Shown here piece after piece: positions 42,746-52,656 of a stretch of DNA of 64,000 nt. The notes beneath the pieces were generated by a model. It had not been told where the DNA came from, did no database searches, and saw only the letters and a list, made by a program, of their open reading frames with translations. A program made the translations under genes and the position numbers. Source of the stretch: Hydrogenophaga pseudoflava NBRC 102511 (GTDB taxonomy: Bacteria; Pseudomonadota; Gammaproteobacteria; Burkholderiales; Burkholderiaceae_C); NCBI RefSeq assembly GCF_001592285.1, contig NZ_BCWQ01000019.1, forward strand, positions 1-64,000, in the 5' to 3' direction. Numbering within the stretch: the first letter of the stretch is position 1; each line of letters begins with the position of its first letter.

Positions 42746-42832
42746 GGGCGATCTCCGGGACAATATCGGGTTGATTTGCGGGGCCGTCAGTGGTCCCGAT
42801 TCTGCCTGCTCTGCCTCTTTTTTTGCGCCACC

Positions 42833-44812
42833 ATGTTGCCCCACCAGCTCGAACTGCTTGCCCCCGCCCGCGACGCCGACATCGGCATCGAGGCCGTGAA
42901 CCACGGGGCCGACGCGGTCTACATCGGCGGCCCGTCCTTCGGCGCACGCACCAGCGCCGACAACAGCGTGGCCGACATCGCCCGCCTCGCGCGGCACGCG
43001 CACCGCTACAACAGCCGCATCTTCGTGACGATGAACACCATCCTGCGCGACGACGAGCTGGAGCCGGCGCGCAAGCTGGCCTGGCAGCTTTACGACGCCG
43101 GCGTGGACGCACTCATCGTGCAGGACATGGGCCTGCTGGAAATCGACCTGCCACCGATCCAGCTGCACGCCAGCACCCAGACCGACATCCGCACGCCCGA
43201 GAAAGCGCGCTTCCTGCAGGACGCCGGCCTGTCCCAGATCGTGCTGGCGCGCGAACTCACGCTGCAGCAGATCGCCGCCATCGACGCCGCGCTCGGCCCG
43301 AAGGACGCGCCCGGCCGCGCCATCCTCGAGTTCTTCGTGCACGGCGCACTCTGCGTGGCCTACAGCGGCCAGTGCTACATCAGCCACGCCCACACGGGCC
43401 GCAGCGCCAACCGCGGCGACTGCTCGCAGGCCTGCCGCCTGCCCTATGAGGTGAAAGACAGCCAGGGCCGCATCGTGGCGCACGACAAGCACGTGCTCTC
43501 GATGAAGGACAACAACCAGAGCGACAACCTGCGCGAGATCATCGACGCCGGCGTGCGCAGCTTCAAGATCGAAGGCCGCTACAAGGACATGGCCTACGTC
43601 AAGAACATCACCGCGCACTACCGGGTACTGCTGGACGAGATCCTTGAAGAACGCCCCGAACTGGCGCGCGCCAGCAGCGGCGAATGCACCTTCCACTTCC
43701 AGCCCGATCCGAACCAGAACTTCAACCGCGAGTTCACCGACTACTTCGTGCAGGGCCGCAAGGAAGACATCGGCGCCTTCGACACGCCCAAGAATCCCGG
43801 CCGCCCGATCGGTTTTGTCACCACCACCGGCCCGAACTTCGTCGAACTGCAGACCGACGACAAGGACACCGTGATCCACAACGGCGACGGCCTGTGCTAC
43901 CTGGACCTGCAGAAGGAACTGGTGGGCCTGCAGATCAACCGGGCCGAAGCGGTCAACAAGAAGGGCCTGTGGCGGGTATTCCCCAAAGACCCGATGGAGG
44001 GTTTCAAAGACCTGCGCAAGGGCGTGCAGATCAACCGCAACCGGGACATGGACTGGGTGCGCGGGCTGGAGAAGAAGTCGGCCGAGCGCCGCATCGGTGC
44101 CTGGCTGGCCCTGGACGAAACCGCCGACGGCCTGACGCTGACCATCACCGACGAAGACGGCCACAGCGGCACCGCCACCCTGCCCGGCGCCTTGCAAGAC
44201 GCCAAGGACCCGAGCCAGGCCGAGGCCAAGTTGCGCGAGAACCTCTCACGCCTGGGCGACACCCTGTTCCAGCCGCTGGACGTGGCGCTGAACCTGAACG
44301 GTCCGCGCTTCGTGCCCGCCTCACAGCTCAACGCCCTGCGCCGCGACGCGGTGGAGCGCCTGGAAGCGGCTCGCGCAGCGGCCTGGCACCGCCTGCCGCG
44401 CGCCAAGCCGGTCGAACCGCCCGTCAACTATCCGGAAGACACGCTCACGTATCTCGCCAACGTGTTCAACCACAAGGCGCGCGACTTCTATGCGAAACAC
44501 GGTGTGAAGGTGATCGCAGCCGCCTACGAGAGCCACGAGGAAGAAGGCGAAGTCAGCCTGATGATCACCAAGCACTGCGTGCGTTTCAGTCTCAGCCTCT
44601 GCCCCAAGCAGGCCAAGGGCGTGACCGGTGTGCAGGGCACGGTGAAGGCCGAGCCGATGCAGCTGATCAACGGCAAGGAGAAGCTGACCCTGCGCTTCGA
44701 CTGCAAGCCCTGCGAGATGCACGTGGTCGGCAAGATCAAGCGCAGCGTGATGAACGCCGCGCCTGCAAGCCCGGTGACGTTCTACCGGACGCGACCGGCG
44801 ACCCCGGCCTGA
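42833..44812 (+). CDS. rlhA: 23S rRNA C2501 hydroxylase, peptidase U32 family
   Basis: A 659-residue U32-family protein. Size and full-length architecture match RlhA (YdcP), which makes 5-hydroxycytidine at position 2501 of 23S rRNA. The family motif is present as GALCVAYSGQCYISHAHTGR, then SANRGDCSQACRLPYEV, with the cysteines that in RlhA-type proteins ligate a cluster. C-terminal CVRFSLSLCPKQ and RFDCKPCEMHVVG add more conserved cysteines. YegQ/TrhP-type tRNA paralogues are shorter, which favours RlhA. Confidence 0.88.
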   Translation: MLPHQLELLAPARDADIGIEAVNHGADAVYIGGPSFGARTSADNSVADIARLARHAHRYNSRIFVTMNTILRDDELEPARKLAWQLYDAGVDALIVQDMGLLEIDLPPIQLHASTQTDIRTPEKARFLQDAGLSQIVLARELTLQQIAAIDAALGPKDAPGRAILEFFVHGALCVAYSGQCYISHAHTGRSANRGDCSQACRLPYEVKDSQGRIVAHDKHVLSMKDNNQSDNLREIIDAGVRSFKIEGRYKDMAYVKNITAHYRVLLDEILEERPELARASSGECTFHFQPDPNQNFNREFTDYFVQGRKEDIGAFDTPKNPGRPIGFVTTTGPNFVELQTDDKDTVIHNGDGLCYLDLQKELVGLQINRAEAVNKKGLWRVFPKDPMEGFKDLRKGVQINRNRDMDWVRGLEKKSAERRIGAWLALDETADGLTLTITDEDGHSGTATLPGALQDAKDPSQAEAKLRENLSRLGDTLFQPLDVALNLNGPRFVPASQLNALRRDAVERLEAARAAAWHRLPRAKPVEPPVNYPEDTLTYLANVFNHKARDFYAKHGVKVIAAAYESHEEEGEVSLMITKHCVRFSLSLCPKQAKGVTGVQGTVKAEPMQLINGKEKLTLRFDCKPCEMHVVGKIKRSVMNAAPASPVTFYRTRPATPA

Positions 44813-44816
44813 GCCA

Positions 44817-45188
44817 TCAGGCGTCCTCGCGCGCCTCGACTACCAGTTCCCGCACCCGCACGCCCTTGACGGCGGCGATGGCCCGGATGCGCAGGCCCTG
44901 CTCGGCCTCCAGCCGTATCCGCTGGTGGTAGTCCAGGCTGTCCGTCTGGCCGGGGTTGTGGGCGGGAATGCGGCGCGACCACTGGCGCCGGCCATCGAAC
45001 TCCACCGTCAACTCCAGCCAGGCGCCGCCGGTGTCGGCAGGCACATCGACCAGCAGAGCGGCGTCCACGTCGAACACCCGGGCCCGGCCGTTGAGGCCAG
45101 GGATGTTGAGCACCGCAACCCCGTCTGCGCTCTGGACGCGCCAGTGTTCGGGGCGGGAATCATGAGGGTTGCCAGGGCGATTTTTCAT
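44817..45188 (-). CDS. Hypothetical protein, beta-rich
   Basis: A 123-residue soluble protein convergent with rlhA, with four bases between the stops. Alternating strands (GVAVLNIPGLNGRARVFDVD, LLVDVPADTGGAWLELTVEF, IRAIAAVKGVRVRELVVEA) suggest a beta-sandwich. There is no signal peptide or catalytic motif. The start at 45188 (MKNRPGN) is chosen because the upstream extension lacks protein character. Family unknown. Confidence 0.6.
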   Translation of the reverse strand: MKNRPGNPHDSRPEHWRVQSADGVAVLNIPGLNGRARVFDVDAALLVDVPADTGGAWLELTVEFDGRRQWSRRIPAHNPGQTDSLDYHQRIRLEAEQGLRIRAIAAVKGVRVRELVVEAREDA

Positions 45189-45247
45189 GTCGCCCGAACT
45201 GTAGACCATGCCCGCTCAAACCGCGGCCATGGCGCGCTGCAGGTGGA

Positions 45248-45781
45248 TCAGATGTAGGCCGCCACCGGCTTGACGTGGCGCATGTGCAGACTCAGGCCCA
45301 GCGCGGCCATGTGGTTGCTGTTGCGGCCCAGGATCACCTCCGACAGCGGCAGGAACTCGGCCTCTTCGTAGGCAGCGTGCGCGGTGTACTCGGTGACCAG
45401 ACGCTGCACCTCGCCAATGTCCAGATCGGTGCTCTGGCCTTTGGCGACCTGCTTGAGACCCTTTTCCAGCCGCTTCCACAGCGCCTCGACCATGCGATGC
45501 TCCTCGGTCAGGCGCTTGGTCATCGCCTTCACGCGCTCCAGTTCTTCGCCGGGCTTTGCGCTGGCGATCACCGCAGGAAAGAGCTCGCGCTCTTCTTCCA
45601 GATGATGTTCGAAGATGGCTTCGCGGAAGAACTCCAGCGACTGCTCGGCGATCTGGCGTGCGCGTGCGGCGGGTTCCAGCAACGCGGGCAGTTCGTCCAG
45701 CGCGTTCAGGCGCTTGAGGATGCCGCTGTGGCAGTTGGAGAAGTTGTTCAGCGGGGCGTCGGTGTCAACGGCGGTGTTCAT
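45248..45781 (-). CDS. Hemerythrin-domain protein
   Basis: A 177-residue four-helix-bundle HHE-domain protein. Di-iron ligand candidates are in NCHSGILKRL, IFEHHLEEERELFPAV, EEHRMVEALWKRL and HAAYEEAEFLPL. Proteins of this kind bind oxygen or respond to nitric oxide and iron-sulfur damage. AGGAG precedes the ATG at 45781. An FNR-like dyad lies 93 bases upstream, consistent with control by oxygen tension. Confidence 0.9.
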   Translation of the reverse strand: MNTAVDTDAPLNNFSNCHSGILKRLNALDELPALLEPAARARQIAEQSLEFFREAIFEHHLEEERELFPAVIASAKPGEELERVKAMTKRLTEEHRMVEALWKRLEKGLKQVAKGQSTDLDIGEVQRLVTEYTAHAAYEEAEFLPLSEVILGRNSNHMAALGLSLHMRHVKPVAAYI

Positions 45782-45868
45782 GGCAGCTCCTCTCGGGTTG
45801 GTGTGCACCGAAGCCGGTCTTCAGCACACTCACGATCTGGATGCCAGTCTGGGCCAACCGCGTTGTTG

Positions 45869-45892
45869 AGGCCTTGACACAAGTCAAGGCCT
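45869..45892. promoter_or_regulatory. FNR-like dyad upstream of the hemerythrin gene
   Basis: AGGCCTTGAC-ACAA-GTCAAGGCCT is a perfect 10-bp inverted repeat. Its core TTGAC-N4-GTCAA is close to the FNR/Anr consensus TTGAT-N4-ATCAA with correct spacing. No T-run follows on either strand, so it is read as an operator rather than a terminator for the DUF808 gene. Confidence 0.6.
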
Positions 45893-45904
45893 ACCCCTGT
45901 TCAT

Positions 45905-46870
45905 TCAGTGTGCGGACTGGCCGCGCAGCTTGTTGAATGCGTTGAACATCAGCACGCAGACGATGCCGGCAATGAGGCCGGAAACACCGCCGGCCAGACT
46001 GTTGACCACGCCTCCGATGGCACCCAGGCCCTCCGCCCAGTGCTCGACCGCGTGTCCCAGCGCCGGCACGCCGTGCAGCAGGATGCCGCCGCCCACCAGG
46101 AACATCGCCGCCGTACCCAGCACCGACAGGGCCTTCATCAGCCAGGGCGCAAAGGCCAGCAGACCTCGGCCGAAGGCTTGCGTGGCGGATGAGCCGCTGC
46201 GGCTCAGGTGCAGGCCCGCGTCGTCGAGCTTGACGATGCCGCCGACCAGGCCGTACACGCCCAGGGTCATGATCAGCGAGATGCCGACCAGCACCGCGAC
46301 CTGCTGGGCAAAGGGTGCTGTGGCGACCGCGCCCAGGGTGATGACGATGATCTCGGCCGAGAGAATGAAGTCGGTGCGCACGGCGCCCTTGATCTTCTCC
46401 TTCTCGAAGGCAACCAGGTCGACCTTCTCGTCGCTCACGGCCTTCACCAGTTCGGCGTGGTGGGCGTCGTCGTCTTCCTTGGCGTGGAAGAACTTGTGCA
46501 TCAGCTTCTCGGCACCCTCGAAGCAGAGGAACAGGCCGCCCAGCATCAGCAGCGGCGTGATCGCCCAGGGCGCCACCGCGCTGATGGCCAGGGCTGCCGG
46601 CACCAGGATGGCCTTGTTCAGCAGCGAGCCCTTGGCCACCGCCCAGACCACCGGCAGTTCGCGGTCGGCGTTCACGCCCGTCACCTGCTGCGCGTTGAGC
46701 GCCAGGTCGTCGCCCAGCACGCCAGCCGTTTTTTTCGCGGCCATCTGCGTCATGGCCGCCACGTCATCAGCCGCCGACACGCTCTGGCGCGCCGCGACCT
46801 TGGTCATGGTGGCCACGTCGTCGAGCAGGGTGGCGATGTCGTCAAGCAGTGCGAGGAGGCTGGAGGCCAT
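45905..46870 (-). CDS. DUF808 (YedI-like) membrane protein
   Basis: A 321-residue inner-membrane protein of the DUF808 family with about six hydrophobic segments. Family-typical sequence includes [20 protein letters not shown] at the N terminus, the [13 protein letters not shown] stretch, and [20 protein letters not shown]. The function is unknown. It lies 16 bases after the phyH-like gene on the same strand. Confidence 0.92.
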   Translation of the reverse strand: MASSLLALLDDIATLLDDVATMTKVAARQSVSAADDVAAMTQMAAKKTAGVLGDDLALNAQQVTGVNADRELPVVWAVAKGSLLNKAILVPAALAISAVAPWAITPLLMLGGLFLCFEGAEKLMHKFFHAKEDDDAHHAELVKAVSDEKVDLVAFEKEKIKGAVRTDFILSAEIIVITLGAVATAPFAQQVAVLVGISLIMTLGVYGLVGGIVKLDDAGLHLSRSGSSATQAFGRGLLAFAPWLMKALSVLGTAAMFLVGGGILLHGVPALGHAVEHWAEGLGAIGGVVNSLAGGVSGLIAGIVCVLMFNAFNKLRGQSAH

Positions 46871-46886
46871 GGCGGTGGTTCAACTT

Positions 46887-47699
46887 TCAGGACCAGACAA
46901 GGGGAAACAGCGGGTCGTCCATCGCTGCGCCGTCGGGCAGGCGCTGGTCGAGGTCAGGGAATGGCGGGGAGGTGCGCCAGCGGCGAGGCGCGTGGACCGC
47001 ATCATCGCCCAGGTAGCGGGCCGAAAAAACGCGCCGCCGCGCGCCCGGACCGGTGCCGCTGCTGGCGTGCAGGCTAAGCATGTGGAAGGCCACGCAGTCG
47101 CCCGGCTCCAGCGCCCAGCCCAGTTGCCGGTAGGTGCCGGGCTCGGCGTCGATGGGCGGCAGCTCGGCCAGCGTGCCCTCCGGGAACCACTTGGCCTGCT
47201 GGTCGCGGAAGGTGCGCGGCATGTACCAGGTGCCGTCGTGCGAGCCGGCGACGAAGCGCAGCGTGCTGGCCAGCGGCACCGGGTCGACCGGTATCCAGAA
47301 GCTGACGTTCTGCCTGCCGCCGACGTTGTAGTACGGCTGGTCCTGGTGCCACGGTGTCGGCTGGCGGGTACCGGCTTCCTTGACCAGCAGGTGGTCGTGG
47401 TACAGGCGCGCCGTGCGGCTCTGCATCAGCTGGGCGGCCAGATGCGGCAGGGCCGACTCCTTGAGGATGCGCTGGTAGTCCGGGTTGGTCTGCCAGGTGC
47501 AGAAGTCCTCGACGAAGCGGCCGGGGTCGTCGGGCTCGCTCGCCACCAGCGCCAGCGGGCTCAGGTGCGTCAGGTTGTGCTCGATGCCAGCCTCCAGCGT
47601 GCGCAGATCGTCGGCGTTGAGCACGCCCCGCAGCACCACCGCCCCGTCGCGGGCGTAGGCCTGGATGGTGTCGTCGGGCAGGGGGCGCGAGCGGCTCAT
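46887..47699 (-). CDS. Phytanoyl-CoA dioxygenase (PhyH) family oxygenase
   Basis: A 270-residue Fe(II)/2-oxoglutarate-dependent oxygenase. The facial triad is seen as HQD in PTPWHQDQPYYNV and the distal histidine in GDCVAFHMLSLHASSG. The 2-oxoglutarate arginine is expected in the following RRRVFSARYL. The substrate is unknown; members hydroxylate lipids, amino acids such as ectoine, or natural products. It starts seven bases after the purL stop on the same strand and is probably co-transcribed, though the functional link is not obvious. Confidence 0.88.
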   Translation of the reverse strand: MSRSRPLPDDTIQAYARDGAVVLRGVLNADDLRTLEAGIEHNLTHLSPLALVASEPDDPGRFVEDFCTWQTNPDYQRILKESALPHLAAQLMQSRTARLYHDHLLVKEAGTRQPTPWHQDQPYYNVGGRQNVSFWIPVDPVPLASTLRFVAGSHDGTWYMPRTFRDQQAKWFPEGTLAELPPIDAEPGTYRQLGWALEPGDCVAFHMLSLHASSGTGPGARRRVFSARYLGDDAVHAPRRWRTSPPFPDLDQRLPDGAAMDDPLFPLVWS

Positions 47700-47706
47700 C
47701 GTGCGA

Positions 47707-50700
47707 TCAGCCCACCCACTTGCGCGCGTTGCGCCAGATGCGCATCCACGGGCTCAGGTCGCTGGCGCTGCCGCTGGTCCAGCTCATCTGGATGTTGCGG
47801 AACACGCGCTCGGGGTGCGGCATCATGGCCGTGAAGCGGCCGTCGGCCGTGGTGACCGCCGTCAGGCCGCCCGGGCTGCCGTTCGGGTTGAACGGGTACT
47901 GCTCGGTGGCGGCGCCGCTGTTGTCGACGAAACGCATGGCGGCGATGGCCTGCGCCGGGTTGCCGCGGTGCTTGAAGTTGGCAAAGCCTTCGCCGTGCGC
48001 CACCGCGATCGGCAGGCGGCTGCCGGCCATGCCCTGCAGGAACAGGCTGGGCGATTCCAGCACTTCCACCATGGACAGGCGGGCTTCGAAACGCTCGCTC
48101 TGGTTGGTGGTGAAGCGCGGCCAGGCCTCGGCACCGGGGATGATGTCGGCCAGCTCGGCGAACATCTGGCAGCCGTTGCACACGCCCAAGCCGAAGGTGT
48201 CGGCGCGGCCGAAGAAGCCCCGGAACTGTTCGGACAGCACCGGGTTGAAGGTGATGCTGCGCGCCCAGCCGATGCCGGCGCCCAGGGTGTCGCCGTAGCT
48301 GAAACCACCGCAGGCGACCACGCCCTTGAAGTCGGCCAGCTTGGCGCGGCCCGACTGCAGGTCGGTCATGTGCACGTCGTAGGCTTCGAAGCCCGCCTGC
48401 GTGAAGGCATACGCCATTTCCACGTGCGAGTTCACACCCTGCTCGCGCAGGATCGCGACTTTGGGGCGGCTCAGGTTCAGGAACGGCGCGGCCACGTTGT
48501 CCAGCGGGTCGAACGTCAGGGCCACGTGCATGCCCGGGTCTTCCGGAAGACCGGCGGCGGCGTGTTCGCTGTCGGCGCAGGCCGGGTTGTCGCGCTGCTG
48601 GTTGATCTTCCAGCTGACGCTGTCCCAGACCTGCTGCAGGTCGTACAGGCTGGCGCTGAACACGGCCTTGGTGTCGCGCCAGACCTGCAGCTGGCCCTTG
48701 CCCACGTCGATGGACGAGGACGCCGGGCGGGTCTTGCCGACGAAGTGGCTGTGCTTGGACAGGCCGTGCTCGCGCAGGGTCTGCATCACGGCGTTGCGGT
48801 CTTCGGTCTTCACCTGCAGCACGACGCCCAGCTCTTCGCTGAACAGGGCCTTGAGGGTGAGCTCCTCGCGGCGGACGCTGACCTGCTGCGCCCAGTTCTT
48901 GGCATCGCCAGTGTCCATGCGGCTGTCGGAAATGCCGTCGCCCTCGGTGACCAGCATGTCCACGTTCAGCGACACGCCCACATGGCCGGCGAAGGCCATC
49001 TCGGCCGCCGCGGCCAGCAGGCCGCCGTCTGAACGGTCGTGGTAGGCCAGGATCTGGCCCTTGGCGCGCAGCGCGTTGACGGCGTTGACCAGATTGATCA
49101 GGTCCTGCGGGCTGTCCAGGTCGGGCACCTCGTCACCAGGCTGACCCAGCGTCAGGCCCAGCACGCTGCCGCCGAGGCGGTTGCGGCCCTTGCCCAGGTC
49201 GACCAGCACCAGGGTGGTGTCGTCGATCTCGCGGTTGAGCTGCGGCGTGAGCGTGCCGCGCACGTCGGCCAGCGTCGCGAAGGCGCTGACGATCAGGCTC
49301 ACCGGCGAGGTGACCTTCTTCTTTTCGCCATCGGCCGTCCACTGCGTGCGCATGGACAGGCTGTCCTTGCCCACCGGCACCGACACGCCCAGCGCCGGGC
49401 ACAGCTCCATGCCGATGGCCTTAACGGTGGCGTACAGGTCGGCGTCTTCACCGGGTTCGCCGCAGGCGGCCATCCAGTTGGCCGACAGCTTGACTCGGGG
49501 CAGCTCAATCGGCGCGGCCAGCAGGTTGGTGATGGCTTCAGCCACGGCCATGCGGCCCGAGGCCGCGGCGTTGATGGCAGCCAGCGGCGTGCGCTCGCCC
49601 ATGGACATGGCTTCACCGGCGAAACCGGCGTAGTCGGCCAGGGTCACGGCGCAGTCGGCCACCGGCACCTGCCAGGGGCCCACCATCTGGTCGCGGTGGC
49701 TGAGTCCGCCCACGGTGCGGTCGCCGATGGTGACCAGGAAGCGCTTGGAGGCGACGGTCGGGTGGCTCAGCACGTCGATCACGGCCTTTTCCAGCGACAC
49801 GCCGGTCAGGTCCATCGGCTTGAATGTGCGCTGGACCGTCTTGACGTCGCGGTGCATCTTGGGCGGCTTGCCCAGCAACACGTCCATCGGCATGTCGACC
49901 GGGCTTTCGTTGCCCTCGTCCACCAGCGACAGGTGGCGCTCTTCGGTCGCCACGCCAACGACCGAGAACGGGCAGCGCTCGCGCTCGCAGAAAGCCTTGA
50001 ACTGTTCCAGCGACTCGGGCGCGATGGCCAGCACGTAGCGCTCCTGGCTCTCGTTGCACCAGATTTCCTTGGGCGCCAGACCGCTCTCTTCCAGCGGCAC
50101 GGCGCGCAGATCAAAGCGCGCGCCGCGGCCGGCGTCGTTCACCAGCTCGGGGAAGGCGTTGGACAGGCCACCCGCGCCCACGTCGTGGATGAACAGCACC
50201 GGGTTCTTGTCACCCTGCGCCCAGCAGTGGTTGATGACCTCCTGCGCCCGGCGCTCGATCTCGGGGTTGCCACGCTGCACGCTGTCAAAGTCCAGCGAGG
50301 CGGCATTGGTGCCGGTGGCCATGGAGCTGGCGGCACCGCCGCCCATGCCGATCTTCATGCCCGGGCCGCCGAGCTGGATCAGCAGCGTACCGGCCGGGAA
50401 ATCGATCTTCTTCGTCTGGCCGGCGTCGATCTGGCCCAGGCCGCCCGCGATCATGATGGGCTTGTGGTAACCGCGGGTCACGCCGCCCACGTCCTGCTCG
50501 TACTCGCGGAAGTAGCCCAGCAGGTTCGGACGACCGAACTCGTTGTTGAACGCGGCGCCGCCCAGCGGGCCCTCGGTCATGATCTGCAACGGGCTGGCGA
50601 TGTGCTCGGGCTTGCCGCCCGGCTGGTCGCTCAAACCACCCCAGAGCTTGGAGACGGTGAAGCCGGTGAGGCCCGCCTTGGGCTTGGAGCCGCGGCCGGT

Positions 50701-51714
50701 CGCGCCCTCGTCGCGGATCTCGCCGCCCGCGCCGGTGGAGGCGCCGGGGAACGGGGAAATCGCGGTCGGGTGGTTGTGCGTTTCCACCTTCATCAGGATG
50801 TGGTGGGTCGCGGCCTCGGCCTGGTAGGCGGGCGACGCATGGCCACCGGCCTTGGCGACGAAGCGCTCCAGTTGGTGGCCTTCCATGATGGACGCGTTGT
50901 CCGAGTACGCCACGATGGTGTGCTGCGGGCTGGACTGGTGCGTGTGGCGGATCATGCCGAAAAGGCTTTTGTCCTGCGTCACACCGTCGATGGTGAACTG
51001 CGCGTTGAAGATCTTGTGGCGGCAGTGCTCGCTGTTGGCCTGCGCGAACATCATCAGCTCGACGTCGGTCGGGTTGCGCTTCAGACCATTGAACGCGTTG
51101 ACCAGGTAGTCGATCTCGTCGTCGGCCAGGGCCAGGCCCCATTCGCCGTTTGCCTTCTCCAGCGCTGCGCGACCACCACCCAGCACGTCCACGTGCTCCA
51201 TGGGCGCCGGGTGCAGTTCGGTGAACAGGGCTTCGGCCTGGCTGCGCTCGGTGGTCACAGCCTCGGTCATGCGGTCGTGCAGCGCATCGGCCACGGTGCG
51301 CAGCTGCTCGTCGCTCAGGCTGGCCTTGCCCAGCAGGCCGCTCTTGAGGCCGATGCGGAACTCGACCAGGCGCTCGACGCGGTGCAGCGCCAGGTCGCAG
51401 TTGTGCGCGATGTCGGTGGCCTTGGAGGCCCAGGGCGAGACAGTGCCCAGGCGGGGCAGTACGTACAACGCCGGGGCGCCGGCCCTCTCGGCGGCCACAA
51501 AAGCCTCGGTGGCCGGCTCGCCGTAGGTCAGCAACTGCCCCAGGCGCTCCACCGTGGCGGCGTCGGGCGCGGCGTCGAAGGACGCCAGGTGCACGAAGCG
51601 GGCCGAGAGGCCGGTGATCTTGTCGGAAATGCCCTGCAGACGGGGCAGGAGTTGCTGGACTTTGAAGTCGCTGATGGCGTTGCCGCCGTCAAAAAAGCGC
51701 AGGTGCAGGGTCAC
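47707..51714 (-). CDS. purL: Phosphoribosylformylglycinamidine synthase
   Basis: A 1335-residue single-chain FGAM synthase of purine biosynthesis. Domains in order are an N-terminal PurS-like part, a linker ([20 protein letters not shown]), two AIRS-like ATP-binding domains ([40 protein letters not shown]), and a C-terminal glutaminase. In the glutaminase the nucleophile is in GVCNGCQMF and the histidine in [10 protein letters not shown]. The length fits the large gammaproteobacterial/betaproteobacterial form. It is the first gene of a leftward string with the phyH-like and DUF808 genes. Confidence 0.97.
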   Translation of the reverse strand: MTLHLRFFDGGNAISDFKVQQLLPRLQGISDKITGLSARFVHLASFDAAPDAATVERLGQLLTYGEPATEAFVAAERAGAPALYVLPRLGTVSPWASKATDIAHNCDLALHRVERLVEFRIGLKSGLLGKASLSDEQLRTVADALHDRMTEAVTTERSQAEALFTELHPAPMEHVDVLGGGRAALEKANGEWGLALADDEIDYLVNAFNGLKRNPTDVELMMFAQANSEHCRHKIFNAQFTIDGVTQDKSLFGMIRHTHQSSPQHTIVAYSDNASIMEGHQLERFVAKAGGHASPAYQAEAATHHILMKVETHNHPTAISPFPGASTGAGGEIRDEGATGRGSKPKAGLTGFTVSKLWGGLSDQPGGKPEHIASPLQIMTEGPLGGAAFNNEFGRPNLLGYFREYEQDVGGVTRGYHKPIMIAGGLGQIDAGQTKKIDFPAGTLLIQLGGPGMKIGMGGGAASSMATGTNAASLDFDSVQRGNPEIERRAQEVINHCWAQGDKNPVLFIHDVGAGGLSNAFPELVNDAGRGARFDLRAVPLEESGLAPKEIWCNESQERYVLAIAPESLEQFKAFCERERCPFSVVGVATEERHLSLVDEGNESPVDMPMDVLLGKPPKMHRDVKTVQRTFKPMDLTGVSLEKAVIDVLSHPTVASKRFLVTIGDRTVGGLSHRDQMVGPWQVPVADCAVTLADYAGFAGEAMSMGERTPLAAINAAASGRMAVAEAITNLLAAPIELPRVKLSANWMAACGEPGEDADLYATVKAIGMELCPALGVSVPVGKDSLSMRTQWTADGEKKKVTSPVSLIVSAFATLADVRGTLTPQLNREIDDTTLVLVDLGKGRNRLGGSVLGLTLGQPGDEVPDLDSPQDLINLVNAVNALRAKGQILAYHDRSDGGLLAAAAEMAFAGHVGVSLNVDMLVTEGDGISDSRMDTGDAKNWAQQVSVRREELTLKALFSEELGVVLQVKTEDRNAVMQTLREHGLSKHSHFVGKTRPASSSIDVGKGQLQVWRDTKAVFSASLYDLQQVWDSVSWKINQQRDNPACADSEHAAAGLPEDPGMHVALTFDPLDNVAAPFLNLSRPKVAILREQGVNSHVEMAYAFTQAGFEAYDVHMTDLQSGRAKLADFKGVVACGGFSYGDTLGAGIGWARSITFNPVLSEQFRGFFGRADTFGLGVCNGCQMFAELADIIPGAEAWPRFTTNQSERFEARLSMVEVLESPSLFLQGMAGSRLPIAVAHGEGFANFKHRGNPAQAIAAMRFVDNSGAATEQYPFNPNGSPGGLTAVTTADGRFTAMMPHPERVFRNIQMSWTSGSASDLSPWMRIWRNARKWVG

Positions 51715-51823
51715 GGTGGGTGGCCTTGGGGCTGGATGACCGCAGGGGTCGGTGAAAACCCGAGATTTTACCTTTGCCCCTCAACCCGAATCACCCCGCA
51801 GGCGGCATCCAGGCCAGCGGGGA

Positions 51824-51889
51824 ACCGGCTCCGCCGGGCCGCAGCTGGCGCCCCCTGGGGGGGGGCGCGAAGCGGCGCGGGGGGGGCTA
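51824..51889. repeat. GC-rich REP-like element between purL and the outer-membrane protein gene
   Basis: The dyad GGCGCCCCCTGGGGGGGGGC and a downstream GCGAAGCGGCGCGGGGGG unit resemble, in inverted orientation, the element at 29381-29494. Its right end touches the stop codon of the outer-membrane protein gene, so it could serve as its transcript-end hairpin. Confidence 0.7.
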
Positions 51890-52537
51890 AAACTGGTAGC
51901 CGACGCTCACTTTGACGACCGGCAGCACCCTGGCGCTGTTCAGGTCGTCCTGCACCTTGCGTTCTTCCGCGGCGATGGCCGCCTGCGCGCCCGGCTGGGC
52001 CAGCAGGCCGCCCGAACCGGTCAGCCGGACCTTGGGCTTGCCGATCGAGACCCCCAGGTCCAGACCGAAGGTCCAGCCCGGCTCGTTGTGGCGGCCGTGG
52101 CCCCAGCCCACGCCGACGTAGGGCATGGTGCTCGGGTACTTGATGTCGGCGCGCAGCGAATTGCCCGTGGCGTCGAAGCGCTGGCCGTCGATGGTGACCG
52201 AGCCGTTCGTCGCCTGCGCATTCAGCGCGGCCGAGGTGCCGCCGAAGGTGGCGCCGCCCACCAGGCGGAACGTGCCCAGGAAGGGGCGGAAGTCGACGAA
52301 CACGCCGTTGCCCTTGAGCTTGAGGTCGCCCTTGTAGGTGATCTGGTCTTCGGTGTAGGTGTCCGATTCGGTGAGGCTGGCCAGCTCGCCGCGAATGCCC
52401 AGCGCAGGGCCGACTGGCAGGTTCAGCCCCACCCCTACACCACCTGTACCGACAACGCCGTATACGCCCACGCCCTGCGCCAGCGCAGAGCCAGTCAGGG
52501 CCATCAGGGACAAACCGGTGATCAATAGCTTCTTCAT
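51887..52537 (-). CDS. Outer-membrane beta-barrel protein of unknown function
   Basis: A 216-residue exported protein. A signal peptide (MKKLLITGLSLMALTGSALA) is followed by Gly/aromatic-rich alternating strands (GVYGVVGTGGVGVGLNLPVG, YVGVGWGHG, FGLDLGVSIGKPKVRL). The C terminus VVKVSVGYQF, ending in aromatic Phe, is the outer-membrane assembly signal. It looks like a small 8- to 10-strand barrel. The specific family is not recognised. It is divergent from map. Confidence 0.85.
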   Translation of the reverse strand: MKKLLITGLSLMALTGSALAQGVGVYGVVGTGGVGVGLNLPVGPALGIRGELASLTESDTYTEDQITYKGDLKLKGNGVFVDFRPFLGTFRLVGGATFGGTSAALNAQATNGSVTIDGQRFDATGNSLRADIKYPSTMPYVGVGWGHGRHNEPGWTFGLDLGVSIGKPKVRLTGSGGLLAQPGAQAAIAAEERKVQDDLNSARVLPVVKVSVGYQF

Positions 52538-52656
52538 TCGAGCGCCTCTCTGTGGGGGTGTTGGGGAGCGGGCGAGTATAGGAGTGGCGACAGCGCCCGG
52601 GTGGCTATTTCACCCTTCGTTTCAAACCGTTGCCCGCCACGGGATAATTGCGTCCC

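Noticed and set aside
42005-42832. In-frame N-terminal extension of rlhA
   Set aside because: It overlaps the hydrolase gene on the other strand and has no RlhA-like sequence. The family start is the ATG at 42833.
49039-51915. Open frame of 958 codons on the plus strand opposite purL
   Set aside because: The translation is a repetitive Val/His/Gln/Gly-rich shadow of purL without family character.
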